Below, piece by piece: positions 22,901-33,595 of a stretch of 64,000 bases of DNA (its first letter is position 1; each line of letters begins with the position of its first letter). The DNA comes from Wyeomyia smithii (Eukaryota > Arthropoda > Insecta > Diptera > Culicidae). The position numbers and the translations under genes are program-made. The stretch is from assembly GCF_029784165.1 (NCBI RefSeq), contig NC_073696.1, positions 176,256,912-176,320,911 of the forward strand. Direction: 5' to 3'. The notes below the pieces were generated by a model, which worked only from the letters and a program-made list of their open reading frames with translations, had not been told where the DNA came from and did not search any database.

Positions 22901-23928
22901 ACACTCAGTTGTATGAAGTTTTCTCAGTTAAGTTATATACAGTTATGTAAAATACCGAACTACTTAAAACATTCGTATTAACCGTTGCTTCGTAATTTTT
23001 TTACTGAGATGTTAACCGATAAGGTAATGTATCAAGATCGGAACAATTCAGACTATTTTCATGCTGCATAGATATTCGTGTCACATTTTCATCATTAATA
23101 TCGTATCAAATCATGAACGAATTGCGTTTATCCACATAATCTATCTGCTAAGTTTACAGAAACAATAACTTATACATAATCGGACGTGAATTCATTCGAA
23201 TATATCATTTTGTATCATGATCGGAACAAAATATGTATCATTATCGCCATGTTATTTCAAATTCATTTAAACCCAAGCATTTTAGGTAGACAATTCAAAA
23301 GTCTAAAACTAATCTTAACATTCCAAAATGGGCACTCTCAAGGAAAAAAAGTTTTTTTAACGAAAACTTTTTCATGAATTGTACCTACGTGAAATCTATC
23401 ATTATATCCAGCACAAAGTGAAGCGGTGAAGTCTCAGAAGTAAGCTGTACCGATTATAATTCAATGCTGTTCCAATCATGATATTAAACAAGCCTTCGCT
23501 TTTCACTAGTAATTCCAACTTAAAGCAAATATTTTGCACAAAAAGTGTTCCTATATAAAATTTGAATGTTGTATCCTTGAATATTCGAGTTTGTTATCAC
23601 TGCTTGCAAAGGCATGATAACGATTGGAAGGGAAAATTGTATTAAAAAATGAATCACTTTTAAAACTATTTCACTAATAGTAATACTTAAACAATCTTAA
23701 TGAAACTTTCTGAACAGCATCAGGAGAAGTTGCTTGATGTTTTTGCCGAATGTTTGATATATTTTTACAGCGGAGAAATTTCACATATAAAAATTGTTCC
23801 GACTATGGTACATTTTCGGACTATTCCGATCATGATACATTATCATATATCGTAAATTCGTTTTCCGCAAAAATCTGTAAAACACCAAATTCCCGAGTTA
23901 AGTTGACTACAGCACCAAAACTCGGTCC
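22901..23928. other. Intergenic region between the hAT-type and I-clade elements
   Basis: No gene is recognised. A sequence resembling GATCGGAACA occurs near 23035 and 23218, and its inverted form near 23800-23850, so this stretch may be part of an older inverted-repeat element that the hAT-type copy entered. The evidence is too weak to set ends. Confidence 0.4.
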
Positions 23929-23942
23929 TTCGATATCATTTT
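23929..23942. repeat. Left target-site duplication of the I-clade retrotransposon
   Basis: TTCGATATCATTTT is repeated at 29816-29829. The exact right edge is blurred by the adjoining oligo(T), which is the element's poly(A) tail. Confidence 0.88.
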
Positions 23943-24320
23943 TTTTTTTTTTTTTTCTTCACATAACATTTATTTGACACGGCACAAATACAATTTAATG
24001 TTTAACGGCGCCAATTATATCTGATGACTTAAAAACTAAAGCAAATTTTTTATCCTCGCTGCCGACTACGAGCTGAAATTAAGTCTAACTTAAAACTAGC
24101 ATGGGATTTCCAATCAGTGTTTTGTTGTTCAATGGTCGTCTGATAATCGTCGAATGGCATGTATGGATTCGTTCTGCTGAGCCACGATGTCGTGAGTTGG
24201 GACAGAGGCTCGTAGTCCTTGGGTCCTGGTTCTGTTGTGCGGGGTCTGGTTGCTGGTTTTGTGCTTAAGGTTCAAACGTGTTCTTGTCGTTTTGTTGGGT
24301 GTAGACAGAGGGGAACGGGA

Positions 24321-27300
24321 CTAGACTGGGGCATGGATGGATTTCAGGAAAACGTATATAAGGGACATGTAGGATAGGTCACGGCTCGCCAAGACATCAC
24401 GAACAGGAACAGCCGGCTGTCTACCCTCGGCCTGCAGGGAAGCTATTAATTTAGACCTGGCGTCACGGTGTACAGGGCATGACCAAACCACATGCTCTAT
24501 GTCGTGATAACCTTCACCACAGGCACAGATACCACTTTCCCCGAGCCCAACACGACGGAGGAGCGCGTCAAATCTATAGTGATTGGACATAAGCCGGGAC
24601 ATCACGCAAATGAAATCCCGACCTACATCCAACCCCTTGAACCACGGGTTCGTCGATACTTTGGGGATTATGGAATGTAACCACCTTCCCAATTCCCCTC
24701 TGGTCCAAGCATTTTGCCAACTGATGATCGTATTCTGACGTACAAGTGCGAAAAATTCATTAAAGGCAATTGGTCTTTCATAAATATCACCGTTTGTTGC
24801 GCCCACCTTAGCCAAAGAGTCCGCTTTCTCATTACCCGGTATCGAGCAGTGAGAAGGGACCCACGCTAAGGTAATCTGAGTAGATTTTTCGGATAAAGCA
24901 CTCAGATGTTCCCGTATTTTCCCCAGGAAATACGGAGAGTGCTTAACATCTTTCATCGATCGGAGAGCCTCAATGGAACTGAGACTGTCCGTAAAGATGA
25001 AATAATGGTCCGTGGGCATTTTTTCGATAATCCCTAGGGTGTACTGAATTGCAGCTAATTCTGCGACGTAAACAGAAGCAGGATTATCGAGCTTATGGGA
25101 GACGGTTAAATTGTTATTGAAGATACCGAAGCCAGTGGACCCATCAAGAAGTGATCCGTCAGTGTAGTACATATTGTCGCAGTTGATGTTTCGATATTTA
25201 TTGGAAAAAATTTTAGGGATCTGCTGCACGCGTAAATGATCCGGGATTCCACGAGTTTCTTCTATCATGGATGTATCGAAAAACACAGTAGAATCAGAAG
25301 TATTTGATAAGTCGACACGATTTGGAATATTCGAAGAAGGGTTAATATTTTGGGACATGTGATTGAAATACAATGTCATAAAACGGGTTTGAGAATTAAG
25401 TTCGATTAACCTTTCAAAATTTTCAATCACGGGACGGTTCAAGACCTCACATTTGATTAGAATACGAGAAGACAGGCTCCAGAAGCGGTTTTTCAATGGT
25501 AGTACTCCAGCTAAAACCTCCAAACTCATCGTATGGGTCGACTGCATGCAACCTAAGGCGATACGCAAACAACGATATTGTATTCGCTCCAGTTTGATCA
25601 AATGTGTGTTTGCTGCGGAGCGGAAGCAGAAACACCCGTATTCAATAACAGACAATATCGTTGTTTGGTAAAGCCTTATAAGGTCTCCTGGATGGGCTCC
25701 CCACCATTGTCCGGTTATTGTACGAAGAAAATTCACTCTTTGTTGACATTTTTTCATCAGATACCTCACGTGACAACCCCAGGTGCCTTTAGAGTCGAAC
25801 CAGACACCAAGATATTTGTGTACCAAAACCTGAGAAATCGTTTTACCCATTAATTGTGTTTGAAGCTGAGCAGGTTCATGCTTCCTAGAAAAAACTACTA
25901 TCTCAGTCTTCTCCGGAGAGAATTCGATACCTAGCTGTAAAGCCCAAGCAGACAAATTGTCCAAGGTATCTTGCTATGGTCCTTGCAAATCGGCAGCTTT
26001 GGCTCCTGTAACAGAGATTACACTGTCGTCTGCAAGTTGTCTTATCGTGCATGAATTTGCCAGACATTCGTCGATGTCATTTACATAAAAGTTGTAAAGA
26101 AGGGGGCTTAAACATGAGCCCTGGGGAAGACCCATGTAGCTAATGCGAAAAGTTGCCAAATCGCCATGCGTAAAATGCATGTGCTTTTCGGACAACAAGT
26201 TGTGCAAAAAATTGTTCAAAATTGGAGAAAATCCTTGTCGGTGAAGTTTACCCGAAAGAATGTCAATAGAAACGGAATCAAAAGCCCCCTTAATGTCCAA
26301 GAACGCAGACGCCATTTGTTCTTTACGAGCATACGCCAGCTGAATATCTGTTGAAAGCAACGCAAGACAATCATTCGTCCCTTTGGCACGGCGGAAGCCA
26401 AATTGAGTTTCTGATAGTAGACCATTTGATTCGACCCAATGGTCTAAACGACGGAGTATCATTTTTTCCATCAATTTCCGGATACAGGATAGCATTGCAA
26501 TCGGCCTATAAGAGTTGTGATTAGAAGCTGGTTTCCCTGGTTTTTGGATGGCGATCACCTTCACTTGCCTCCAATCCTGCGGTACAATGTTTTGCTCCAG
26601 GAACTTATTGAACAAGTTCAACAAGCGCCTCTTGGCATTGCCGGGTAGATTCTTCAACAAGTTGAATTTGATTCTATCTAATCCAGGCGCGTTATTGTTA
26701 CAGGACAGGAGGGCAACTGAAAGTTCTGCCATCGTAAAAGGTGATTCTATCGCGTCGTGGCCCGGAGACGCATCGCGAACAATATTTTGCTCAGGAACAG
26801 AGTCCGGACATACTTTCCTGGCAAAATCAAATATCCACCTACTTGAAGACTCCTCGCTTTCGTTGACCGTTACGCGATTCCGCATTCTTCGGGCTGTGTT
26901 CCAAAGAGTGCTCATCGATGTCTCCCTCGACGTCTCGTTCACGAACCGACGCCAATATCCACGTTTCTTTGCTTTAGCCAAGCTTTTAAGCTTGGTATCA
27001 AGCTCCGAATACCGTAAATAGTCGCCAGGTATACCTCCCGTCTGGTAGGCCTTAAACGCGTCGGATCTTTGCGTGTAGACATCGGAGCACTCTTGGTCCC
27101 ACCACGGAGTGGGAGGCCGTTCTTTGATCGTTACGCCGGGATATTTCTTCGTTTGGGCTTGCAACGCGGCGTCGAGAATCAAGCCCGCGAGGAGGTTGTA
27201 TTCTTCAAGTGGTGAATGATGTTGAATCGACTCGACCGCTTTTGAAATCATTTCCTCGTATAACTTCCAATCGACATTTCGTGTGAGGTCATACGGAATG

Positions 27301-28028
27301 TCAATTGGTCGCATGCGAGTTGACCCGTTAGTAATTGAAATAAGAATAGGCAGATGGTCGCTACCGTGAGGATCGAGGATTACCTTCCATGTGCAATCCA
27401 ACCGTAGCGACGTCGAACATAAGGATAGATCCAAAGCGCTTGGGCGCGCTGGAGGTTTCGGGATACGTGTCATTTCACCGTTGTTTAAAATAGTCATGTC
27501 GAAGTCATCGCAAAGGTTATAGATTAAAGAGGAGCGGTTATCATTGTATGGGGAACCCCAAGCCACGCCATGAGAGTTGAAGTCTCCCAAAATCAAACGT
27601 GGCGAGGGAAGAAGTTCTATTAAATCAAAGAGCAGCCGTTGCCCAACCTGTGCTCTGGGGGGAATATATATTGAGGCAATACAAAGCTCTTTACCTTGTA
27701 TTGTCATTTGACATGCGACAACTTCGATGCCTGGAATCGAGGGGAGGTTATTACGATAGAAAGAATAGCACTTTTTAATCCCTAAAAGTACTCCTCCATA
27801 TGGGGTGTCTCGATCAAGGCGAATAATATTAAAATCATGGAAGTTGAGATCAATATTTGAAGTAAGCCAAGTTTCACAAAGGGAAAATGCATCGCATTTG
27901 TTTTTATTTATCAAAACTTTAAACGAATCAATTTTTGGTAAAATACTTCTACAATTCCACTGTAAGACAGAGATAGAATCCTTCATATACGCAGTTGAAT
28001 TAGGCATCGAAGGATACAATCGCTGCAA
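24321..28028 (-). pseudogene. I-clade ORF2 polyprotein (EN-RT-RNase H) with one in-frame stop
   Basis: The frame starts at 28028, overlapping the end of ORF1 by 29 nt, and runs 1,236 codons to 24321. The APE endonuclease shows QWN (23-25), CETW (51-54), GDFN (148-151) and GSDHLP (222-227). The RT shows PQGS (635-638) and the catalytic pair as LADD (665-668). A single TAG at 25974-25976 truncates the protein 16 residues after LADD. The frame continues unbroken after it for 550 codons, with an RNase H whose acidic residues are visible (YTDGS, AELAA, TDSLSS, GNEKADS), and a terminal CACG...H...C motif. The full protein would nick DNA, copy the RNA and remove it. Without readthrough, RNase H is lost. 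Confidence 0.92.
25974..25976 (-). other. Single in-frame TAG stop in ORF2
   Basis: The codon lies in AADLQGP-stop-QDTLDNLSAW. Both flanking segments are in the same frame and otherwise open. It is the only inactivating change I can see in ORF2. It may be a point mutation, an assembly error, or less likely a readthrough signal. Confidence 0.9.
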
Positions 28029-29370
28029 GGAGAGGCCATTGGGCAGTCAACTGCTTCAAAAATGATCTAACTGTTGGGAGGAATGCTGTAAGAAAAATTT
28101 TAATTGGATCGGGTACATTGAAAGTTTCAAAAATCCAGTCCACAATGTCAGAAAATTTCACTAATCCAGAGTTTGTTTCATCAACTGGGAGTGTAAAAGG
28201 AGCAACTGGGGTTTTAGATGTTCCTGGCAGTGCTGGGAACTCCTTCTGGGACTTTAAATTTGCCAGCCCAGGAGGAGTTTGCTTCGGTTTTTCCGCAGCA
28301 CTGTTTGGTTTGTTTGTAACCTTCATTTCACTTTGAGAAATCTTAGGACCTTTTCTGGGAAGTTTAGGAGAGGAAACACTTTTCCTCTTTCTAGACTCCC
28401 CAGGATTGGCGTAAGATGCTCCCGCTGGTGAATCGTCAGAATCGGTTTCCTCAGAGGGCAACAGATCGAAGGGGTTCGAAGTAACGGGAGAAGTGGTAAC
28501 GGTCTTCTTCAGCATGTCAGCGTAGGAACGCTTTGAACGCTCTTTGAGAGACCGTTTTATTTTATCCCTGCGCTGCATGTACACCGCACATGTCGAGAGC
28601 TCATGCAGATTTTCTCCGCAGTGAATACACTTTTCAGCGTTAACACTGCAAGAATCTTCCGCATGAGACTCCCCACACTTGCCACAACGTGCCTTATTGC
28701 AGCAGTAGGCGGCTGTATGGCCTAACTGCTTGCAATTCAGGCAGTTCATGACGCGGGGCACGTAGAGCCTCACAGGGAGACGAACCCGGTGGATCGAGAC
28801 GTGGCTTGGTAGTGCAGACCCGGCGAACGTAACTCGAAACGAGTCTGACGGAGTGTATACTGTTTTGCCACCGATGATCGATGCTGACCGCAATTGCTTG
28901 CAGTCGAGCACCTTTACTTCGGGACACGTTTTGTTCTTAAAGCACCCTTTGGCACTTTGCAGTATACACTCGACGGACAGACTCGAATCGGTTATGACAC
29001 CGTCGATCTCCACGTCTCGTGCGGGTATGTAAACGCGATACTCGCGTGTGAAGAGCTCAGAGCAAGCTATATCGTTGGCCTCTTTCAGGTTACCGACCAC
29101 GACACGGAGCTTGTTAGGCCGGACCTTGGAAATTTCGGTCACGCCCTTGTACTCCTTCGTCAGGTCTTTAGAAATCTGCAAGAGGTTCAACTTTTTCGAT
29201 TTCGGTCCTGCCTTTGGCCGAAAATAAACAGTATAGCTGCCCTGGGCTCCGTCTGGGTAAAGCCTGGGGCGAGGGGGGACTGAAGAATGAACAGGGGAGG
29301 GGGTAACAGAAGGGTCAGGGTCAGAGGGGTTCGGGGATGGTGGCGCGGGAGGCGAGGGATCTACATCCAT
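28000..29370 (-). CDS. I-clade ORF1, Gag-like nucleocapsid protein
   Basis: A complete 456-codon frame starts at 29370 and ends at 28000. The N terminus is Pro/Ser-rich (1-40), followed by a globular region. Three zinc knuckles are intact: C210-C213-H218-C223, C229-C232-H236-C241 and C248-C251-H256-C261. A basic stretch follows (DKIKRSLKERSKRSY), and the C-terminal third is low-complexity, rich in Ser, Pro and Lys. The family protein coats element RNA and acts as a nucleic-acid chaperone in the retrotransposition particle. The start codon opens soon after the 5' UTR and gives the usual length for the clade. No stop or frameshift is seen, so this is the most intact gene in the window. Confidence 0.92.
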   Translation of the reverse strand: MDVDPSPPAPPSPNPSDPDPSVTPSPVHSSVPPRPRLYPDGAQGSYTVYFRPKAGPKSKKLNLLQISKDLTKEYKGVTEISKVRPNKLRVVVGNLKEANDIACSELFTREYRVYIPARDVEIDGVITDSSLSVECILQSAKGCFKNKTCPEVKVLDCKQLRSASIIGGKTVYTPSDSFRVTFAGSALPSHVSIHRVRLPVRLYVPRVMNCLNCKQLGHTAAYCCNKARCGKCGESHAEDSCSVNAEKCIHCGENLHELSTCAVYMQRRDKIKRSLKERSKRSYADMLKKTVTTSPVTSNPFDLLPSEETDSDDSPAGASYANPGESRKRKSVSSPKLPRKGPKISQSEMKVTNKPNSAAEKPKQTPPGLANLKSQKEFPALPGTSKTPVAPFTLPVDETNSGLVKFSDIVDWIFETFNVPDPIKIFLTAFLPTVRSFLKQLTAQWPLLAAIVSFDA

Positions 29371-29815
29371 CTTAAGTCTAGCGCACTAGCGCTGACAAGA
29401 ACACGTACCTTTTTATTTCTCCCTTCCAGTAAGGTTGGTTGTCCGATCGTTCGAAGTAGCAGCCGTTACAGCCAGCAGCACCAATACAGTAGCACCAAAC
29501 AGCCACCAGCAGCGAGCCAGGTGTGAGATCACTCCACACAGCGATACGACTCGCTGACACTGATGGCTTCTTCTTTTTCCTCGTTTGTGTCTCGTCCACT
29601 GCTGTAGCACAATCCAGCCAGCAGCCAAATCGGCTTACGCACCAGCTGGCAGTCACGATGCGAAACAGTTGCACAAAGGAACGACCTTGAACCCGGATTT
29701 ATTTCACTCGACCAGGCAAACAATGCCAACACTTGTTCACACGTCTTTTGTTTTATACTCTATCGGACCGATCACCAAACACGTCCAGTACTGATGCGTG
29801 TTCGGCACAGAATGA

Positions 29816-29829
29816 TTCGATATCATTTT
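29816..29829. repeat. Right target-site duplication of the I-clade retrotransposon
   Basis: This is a copy of 23929-23942. It marks the 5' end of the minus-strand element at 29815. Confidence 0.88.
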
Positions 29830-29857
29830 GTCGAGATCTTTTTGTATTAAAACTTGC

Positions 29858-32165
29858 GGGTAACCAACCCCCGTTGAAAACTTTTGTCGTACGCGACTGT
29901 CCTTGTTAGGGGTAATAGCGCTTGACCTGGACCGAACGGCTGAATCATGAAATGCGGTGCCTCACCAGCTACATCTAAAAAAGCAACTTCGTCGCGAGAT
30001 TAGGTATCGCAGCCCTAGTTAGAAAGCATAGCAAATTTTAATTACTACGAACAATTCAGATAATAATGCGGCACGGAATAATCGGTATGGACCTAGGCGA
30101 TCGAAAGTGAGTACCCAGAACATGACATCAAGATCGTCATCGGAGATGCAAATACGCAGGTCGGGCAGGAAGACTTCTTCCGCTCCATAATGGTAGATAA
30201 TCCTTCCACTCTTTTACGAACGATAGTGGCCTGAGGCTTATCAATTTCGACACAGCTACAGGCATGGCTATCTGTATCACTTATTTTGCACGCCGGAATA
30301 TTCGCAAGCGCCTCTGGATGCACCAAAATGGAGTAGCCTGCTCTCAGATCGACCATATTCTGACCGATAATCGGCACTTCTCAGACGTTACAGACGTAAA
30401 GAACTACCGTTGACTCGTATCATTATCTCGTGGTATCCAAGATCCACGTCCGGTTGACCAACGTATTGAAATCAAGGACAACGAGGAATATACGGAATAC
30501 GGCTGTGATAACCACACCCAACGAACGAGTGTTTTGACGCTGAGCGCTAGCGAGCGACGGACGAGAAGAACCGCACCAGAGGTCAGATGTTGGCTACGGC
30601 TGTGACACGTCAGGGCCGCTGAAAAAAGACTCTATCGCCGGAAGCATGGAGAGAAACGTCAGCATGGAGAGCGTGTTCTTGCGAAAGCGAAGGGATTCTC
30701 CAGACACGATGCAAGAAGCTTCTAGAAAATAAATAACGGAATCAGGAACCGAAACGTGTCTGCGCCTGTCATGTGCAACGACAGAGAGTCCCCTTCAGAT
30801 TACCGGTAAATCAGAGATGGTCAGGCGTTGGAAACAACATTTTAGTGTGCTGTTGAACGGCGAAGAGAGAGGCGTTGAAAAGAGCAGGATTTATATTGAG
30901 AATGAAGGGCAAGATGTGGATCCACCAACCATGGACGGAAAAACGGCATTCCCGTCGAACTTTTCAAAATCAGAACGAACAGCTGTATCGTACCATTGAT
31001 CGGATCATGCTGAAAGTGTGGGCTGATGAAGAATTGCCCTCGGACTGGTTGGAGGGTCTCATAGTCCGATCTACAAAAAAGCTACCGCCTGGACTGTAGT
31101 AACTATCAGGACAGAACTCTTCTCAATACGGTGTACAAAATTCTCTCTCTCGCATCCTGTTCCATCGACTGAGGCCGGTGCAGGAAACCTTGGTGGTGAA
31201 TACCAATGTCGAGAGGGACGCTCCACCATGACTAAATGCTTACCTTGCGCCAAATCTGCAGAGGACTTCAGGTCAGCACATGACTCAGTTAAGAGGTGTG
31301 GGTTGTGGCAGAGAATGTGCGAGCATGGTTTTCCAACAAACTGACTGATTCATGCCACACTTGTGATTCCACATCAGGGTATCTGGTAACGTAGCGTTGC
31401 GTGACGTTAGATGATTTGAAGCAGGGTGCAAAAAAGCGGCATCATCATGACAAAGTCTCACATGCTTCAAGGCTTAGCGAACGATATCGATTGGTACCAT
31501 TAGTAGAGCGGTGGAAGAGGCCTTCGGACCTCTCAAGAGGAAACTGCTTATCATAAACTATGCCTAAACGAAGTATATGGTGGCTGGTAGAGAGCGTGGT
31601 AGCCCGTGGATGTTGGTGCTGCGGTGTTGTTAGATGGAGAATCATATGGAGTAGTCGACGCATTCATTCACCTGGGTACCTGAGTTTTAGTGACGTGCAA
31701 CAACGAGGTTAGCCGTGAGATAAAGAGGCGAATAGCGGCCGCAAACAGGGTCTTTCATGGATTGCGTAACTGGTTGAGGTCCCGCAGCCCGCAAACCTGT
31801 ACAAAACTAGCACTCTATAAAACACTGATTCAACCAGTGGCTCTCTATTGCCATGAAGCATGGACGCTGAAAGAGGCTGACCGACAAGCTGTTGGTCTTT
31901 TTGAGCGTAGAATCTTTAGGTCAATTCTTGTCGGTAAACTGGAGACTGGTGTTTGGTGAATGGTGGAATTCCGGAGGAACGTTCAGCAAAAACTATATTT
32001 ACCAGGAATCCCGATAGAGGCCGTCGACTTCGCGGTAGACCCCGTGTAATAAGTTTTAGAGACGACTAGAGGATAGCAGCCCAGGACCGAGGGACATGGC
32101 GACGATTCTGGATTTTGCACAGGATCGATATTCGGTCTGTCGCTGCAAAAGTGAAGTTAGTAAGC
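29858..32165 (+). mobile_element. RTE-like retrotransposon relic 2, heavily decayed
   Basis: The 5' leader near 29865-30000 parallels the start of the window (AACCCCC..., GTCGTACGC, ATGAAATG..., CCAGCTACA). Endonuclease pieces follow (HDIKIVIGDANTQV near 30122-30163, SDHYLV-like near 30410). The linker is recognisable as MVRRWKQHFSVLLNGEE (30817). RT pieces in shifting frames include LPSDWLEGLIV (about 31034), YRLDCSNYQ and LLNTVYKILS. The C-terminal region gives EIKRRIAAANRVFHGLRN (31716 onward) and LALYKTLIQPVALYCHEAW. Large internal deletions remove much of the endonuclease and RT palm. It is clearly the same family as relic 1 but more degraded. Confidence 0.75.
31690..31959 (+). pseudogene. 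RTE-like C-terminal fragment
   Basis: This 89-codon open segment aligns by eye with the C-terminal region of relic 1: CNNEVSREIKRRIAAANRVF against CDNDMSREAKRRVAAANRVF, followed by LRSRSPQTCTKLALYKTLIQ and FERRIFRSILVGKLE. It is the best-preserved part of relic 2 and shows shared ancestry. It is not a functional gene. Confidence 0.75.
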
Positions 32166-32755
32166 AGCAAATCTAGCATCGTATGTTTGTTCAAATTTGT
32201 TAATCAAAATTTTCATTTGTTCATTTTGGCTCGCTCGTTTGACAGTTATTTTAGCCCAGTGGTTTTTATTTTGCAGGTCTATGTATATAGTGTCCAAAGT
32301 TATGAGCCCAGCAATTCTATCCTCCTGTTAGTGTGTATAAGAGCTGTTCATGACCCATCTACTCATTATTGGTTATTCCAGATATTCCACCACCCTTCGT
32401 ATTGCTTCGGTCATCCATTTTGTGTGATTCATCTAAACGTAGACCCTTCTGATTTCGTTGTTCATAGCTATTTCATAATTTTATTAAGGTTTATTGTTCG
32501 TAGGCATGCCACTGTTCGTTTTAAGTATTGGATTCTATTTTTTATTTTTGGCACAATCTCGCATGCGAAAACATATGCTGATATCGCACAATGTCACTGC
32601 TTACGGTAACCCTGATATTGAAGTTTGAAGTGAATGATGGTAACCACGTCAAATTCAATCGTCCAAGGCGTGTTGCAAAAAGTAACTTCTGAATTAATAA
32701 CACAATTTTAATGGCCAGCTCTGAAATACTCCATCACTGCATATTTATTTCGAAG
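32166..32755. other. Short intergenic stretch, nothing recognised
   Basis: The region after relic 2 has a plus-strand open frame to 32609 rich in Phe, Ile and Tyr. It is an AT-composition artefact joined to the end of the relic. No motif was seen. Confidence 0.45.
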
Positions 32756-32757
32756 TA

Positions 32758-33593
32758 GGGTAGAGCGGGGCTAGTTGGTCATTTTTGGTTAAAATGTTCT
32801 GTAACTTTTTGTAGGGAATATTTTGGCAAAAACTCATTACATGAAAATGTTGTGTTAAGTCTGTAGCTTCTAGAAAAAATATGAACGACTCAAAATAGCT
32901 TACGATTTTGCGAAAATTTTATGTTTTTTGAGTAGATGTCAAATTGGCCAACTAGCCTCCAAGTTGCGGTAAGTTGGTCAGGGTGTGGGGTAAATTGACC
33001 ATTTTTATTCCGGAAGGACAATTCAGTTATCCTTCCTCACTGCATTTGAGGCAGCCTGTAGCGTCTCAGCGGAAGTCAAACCTCTTCCGGTTTTTTGTTT
33101 ATACGTTCGCTTTCCGAAATCCCAAACCATTAGAAAAGTACGCGGCACGTATCCTTCGCGTAAACAGCGAGAATAATTGGTTTTGCTAAGCAGAGCACAT
33201 GCTGTTTGCGCTTGGTTTTAGTTTGCATCACGTAATGCGCCGTTCCTGGAATTGAATTCATTGATGATGTGCATAGGACCAACCAGCCCCTCATGTATTA
33301 AAATTTGTTTTACACAACTTAAAACTAACAAACTAGGAACTAGGTTTATTTCAATTTGACTAGCTTTGTTTGGACAAAAAGTTTCAACTTGAGAACCGAG
33401 TAGAATTGATGGCCAATTTGGCACCAACCTGTATTTAATATACGTTCTAATTGAAACTGTACTTTCTTCTGTCATTTAGCTACTCTGGTTATCCGCTACA
33501 TATAACCCATATTACACGATTTTTTGATACGAAGATTCGAAGAGAATTCTCATTGACCAACCTACCCCGTAACCAACTAGCCCCGCTCTACCC
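32758..33593. mobile_element. 836-bp TA-flanked MITE with GGGTAGAGCGGGGCTAGTTGG ends
   Basis: The left end GGGTAGAGCGGGGCTAGTTG is exactly inverted at 33572-33593. TA lies outside both ends (32756-32757 and 33594-33595), consistent with TA target duplication. Inside the left end the motif GGGGTAAATTGACCA (about 32987-33002) and inside the right end GGGGTAGGTTGGTCAA (inverted, about 33553-33568) repeat the terminal theme. No transposase frame is present; open frames such as 32974-33189 are unremarkable. The TA duplication suggests mobilisation by a Tc1/mariner or PIF-like enzyme, which is inference. Confidence 0.82.
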
Positions 33594-33595
33594 TA

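Larger units (their letters stand above)
23943..29815 (-). mobile_element. Full-length I-clade non-LTR retrotransposon (MosquI-like)
   Basis: The element is about 5.9 kb and has every part of an I-type retrotransposon on the minus strand. These are a 5' UTR (29371-29815), ORF1 with three zinc knuckles, an overlapping ORF2 with endonuclease, RT and RNase H, a 3' UTR (about 23960-24320), and an oligo(A) tail. A 14-bp target duplication shows a complete insertion that is not 5'-truncated. The only clear lesion is one in-frame TAG in ORF2. The 5' UTR presumably carries the internal promoter, as known for this class, but no motif was identified. Clade assignment rests on the RNase H and the three-knuckle ORF1. 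Confidence 0.9.

Noticed and set aside
22901..23928. Possible large inverted-repeat element split by the hAT-type copy
   Set aside because: Only short, diverged matches around GATCGGAACA were seen. No ends or duplications could be placed.
26548..27021. 157-codon plus-strand ORF and other plus frames within 24.3-29.4 kb
   Set aside because: They are shadows of the intact minus-strand I-clade ORFs.
32115..32609. 164-codon plus-strand ORF
   Set aside because: It fuses the last codons of RTE relic 2 to AT-rich downstream sequence dominated by Phe, Ile and Tyr. No motif.
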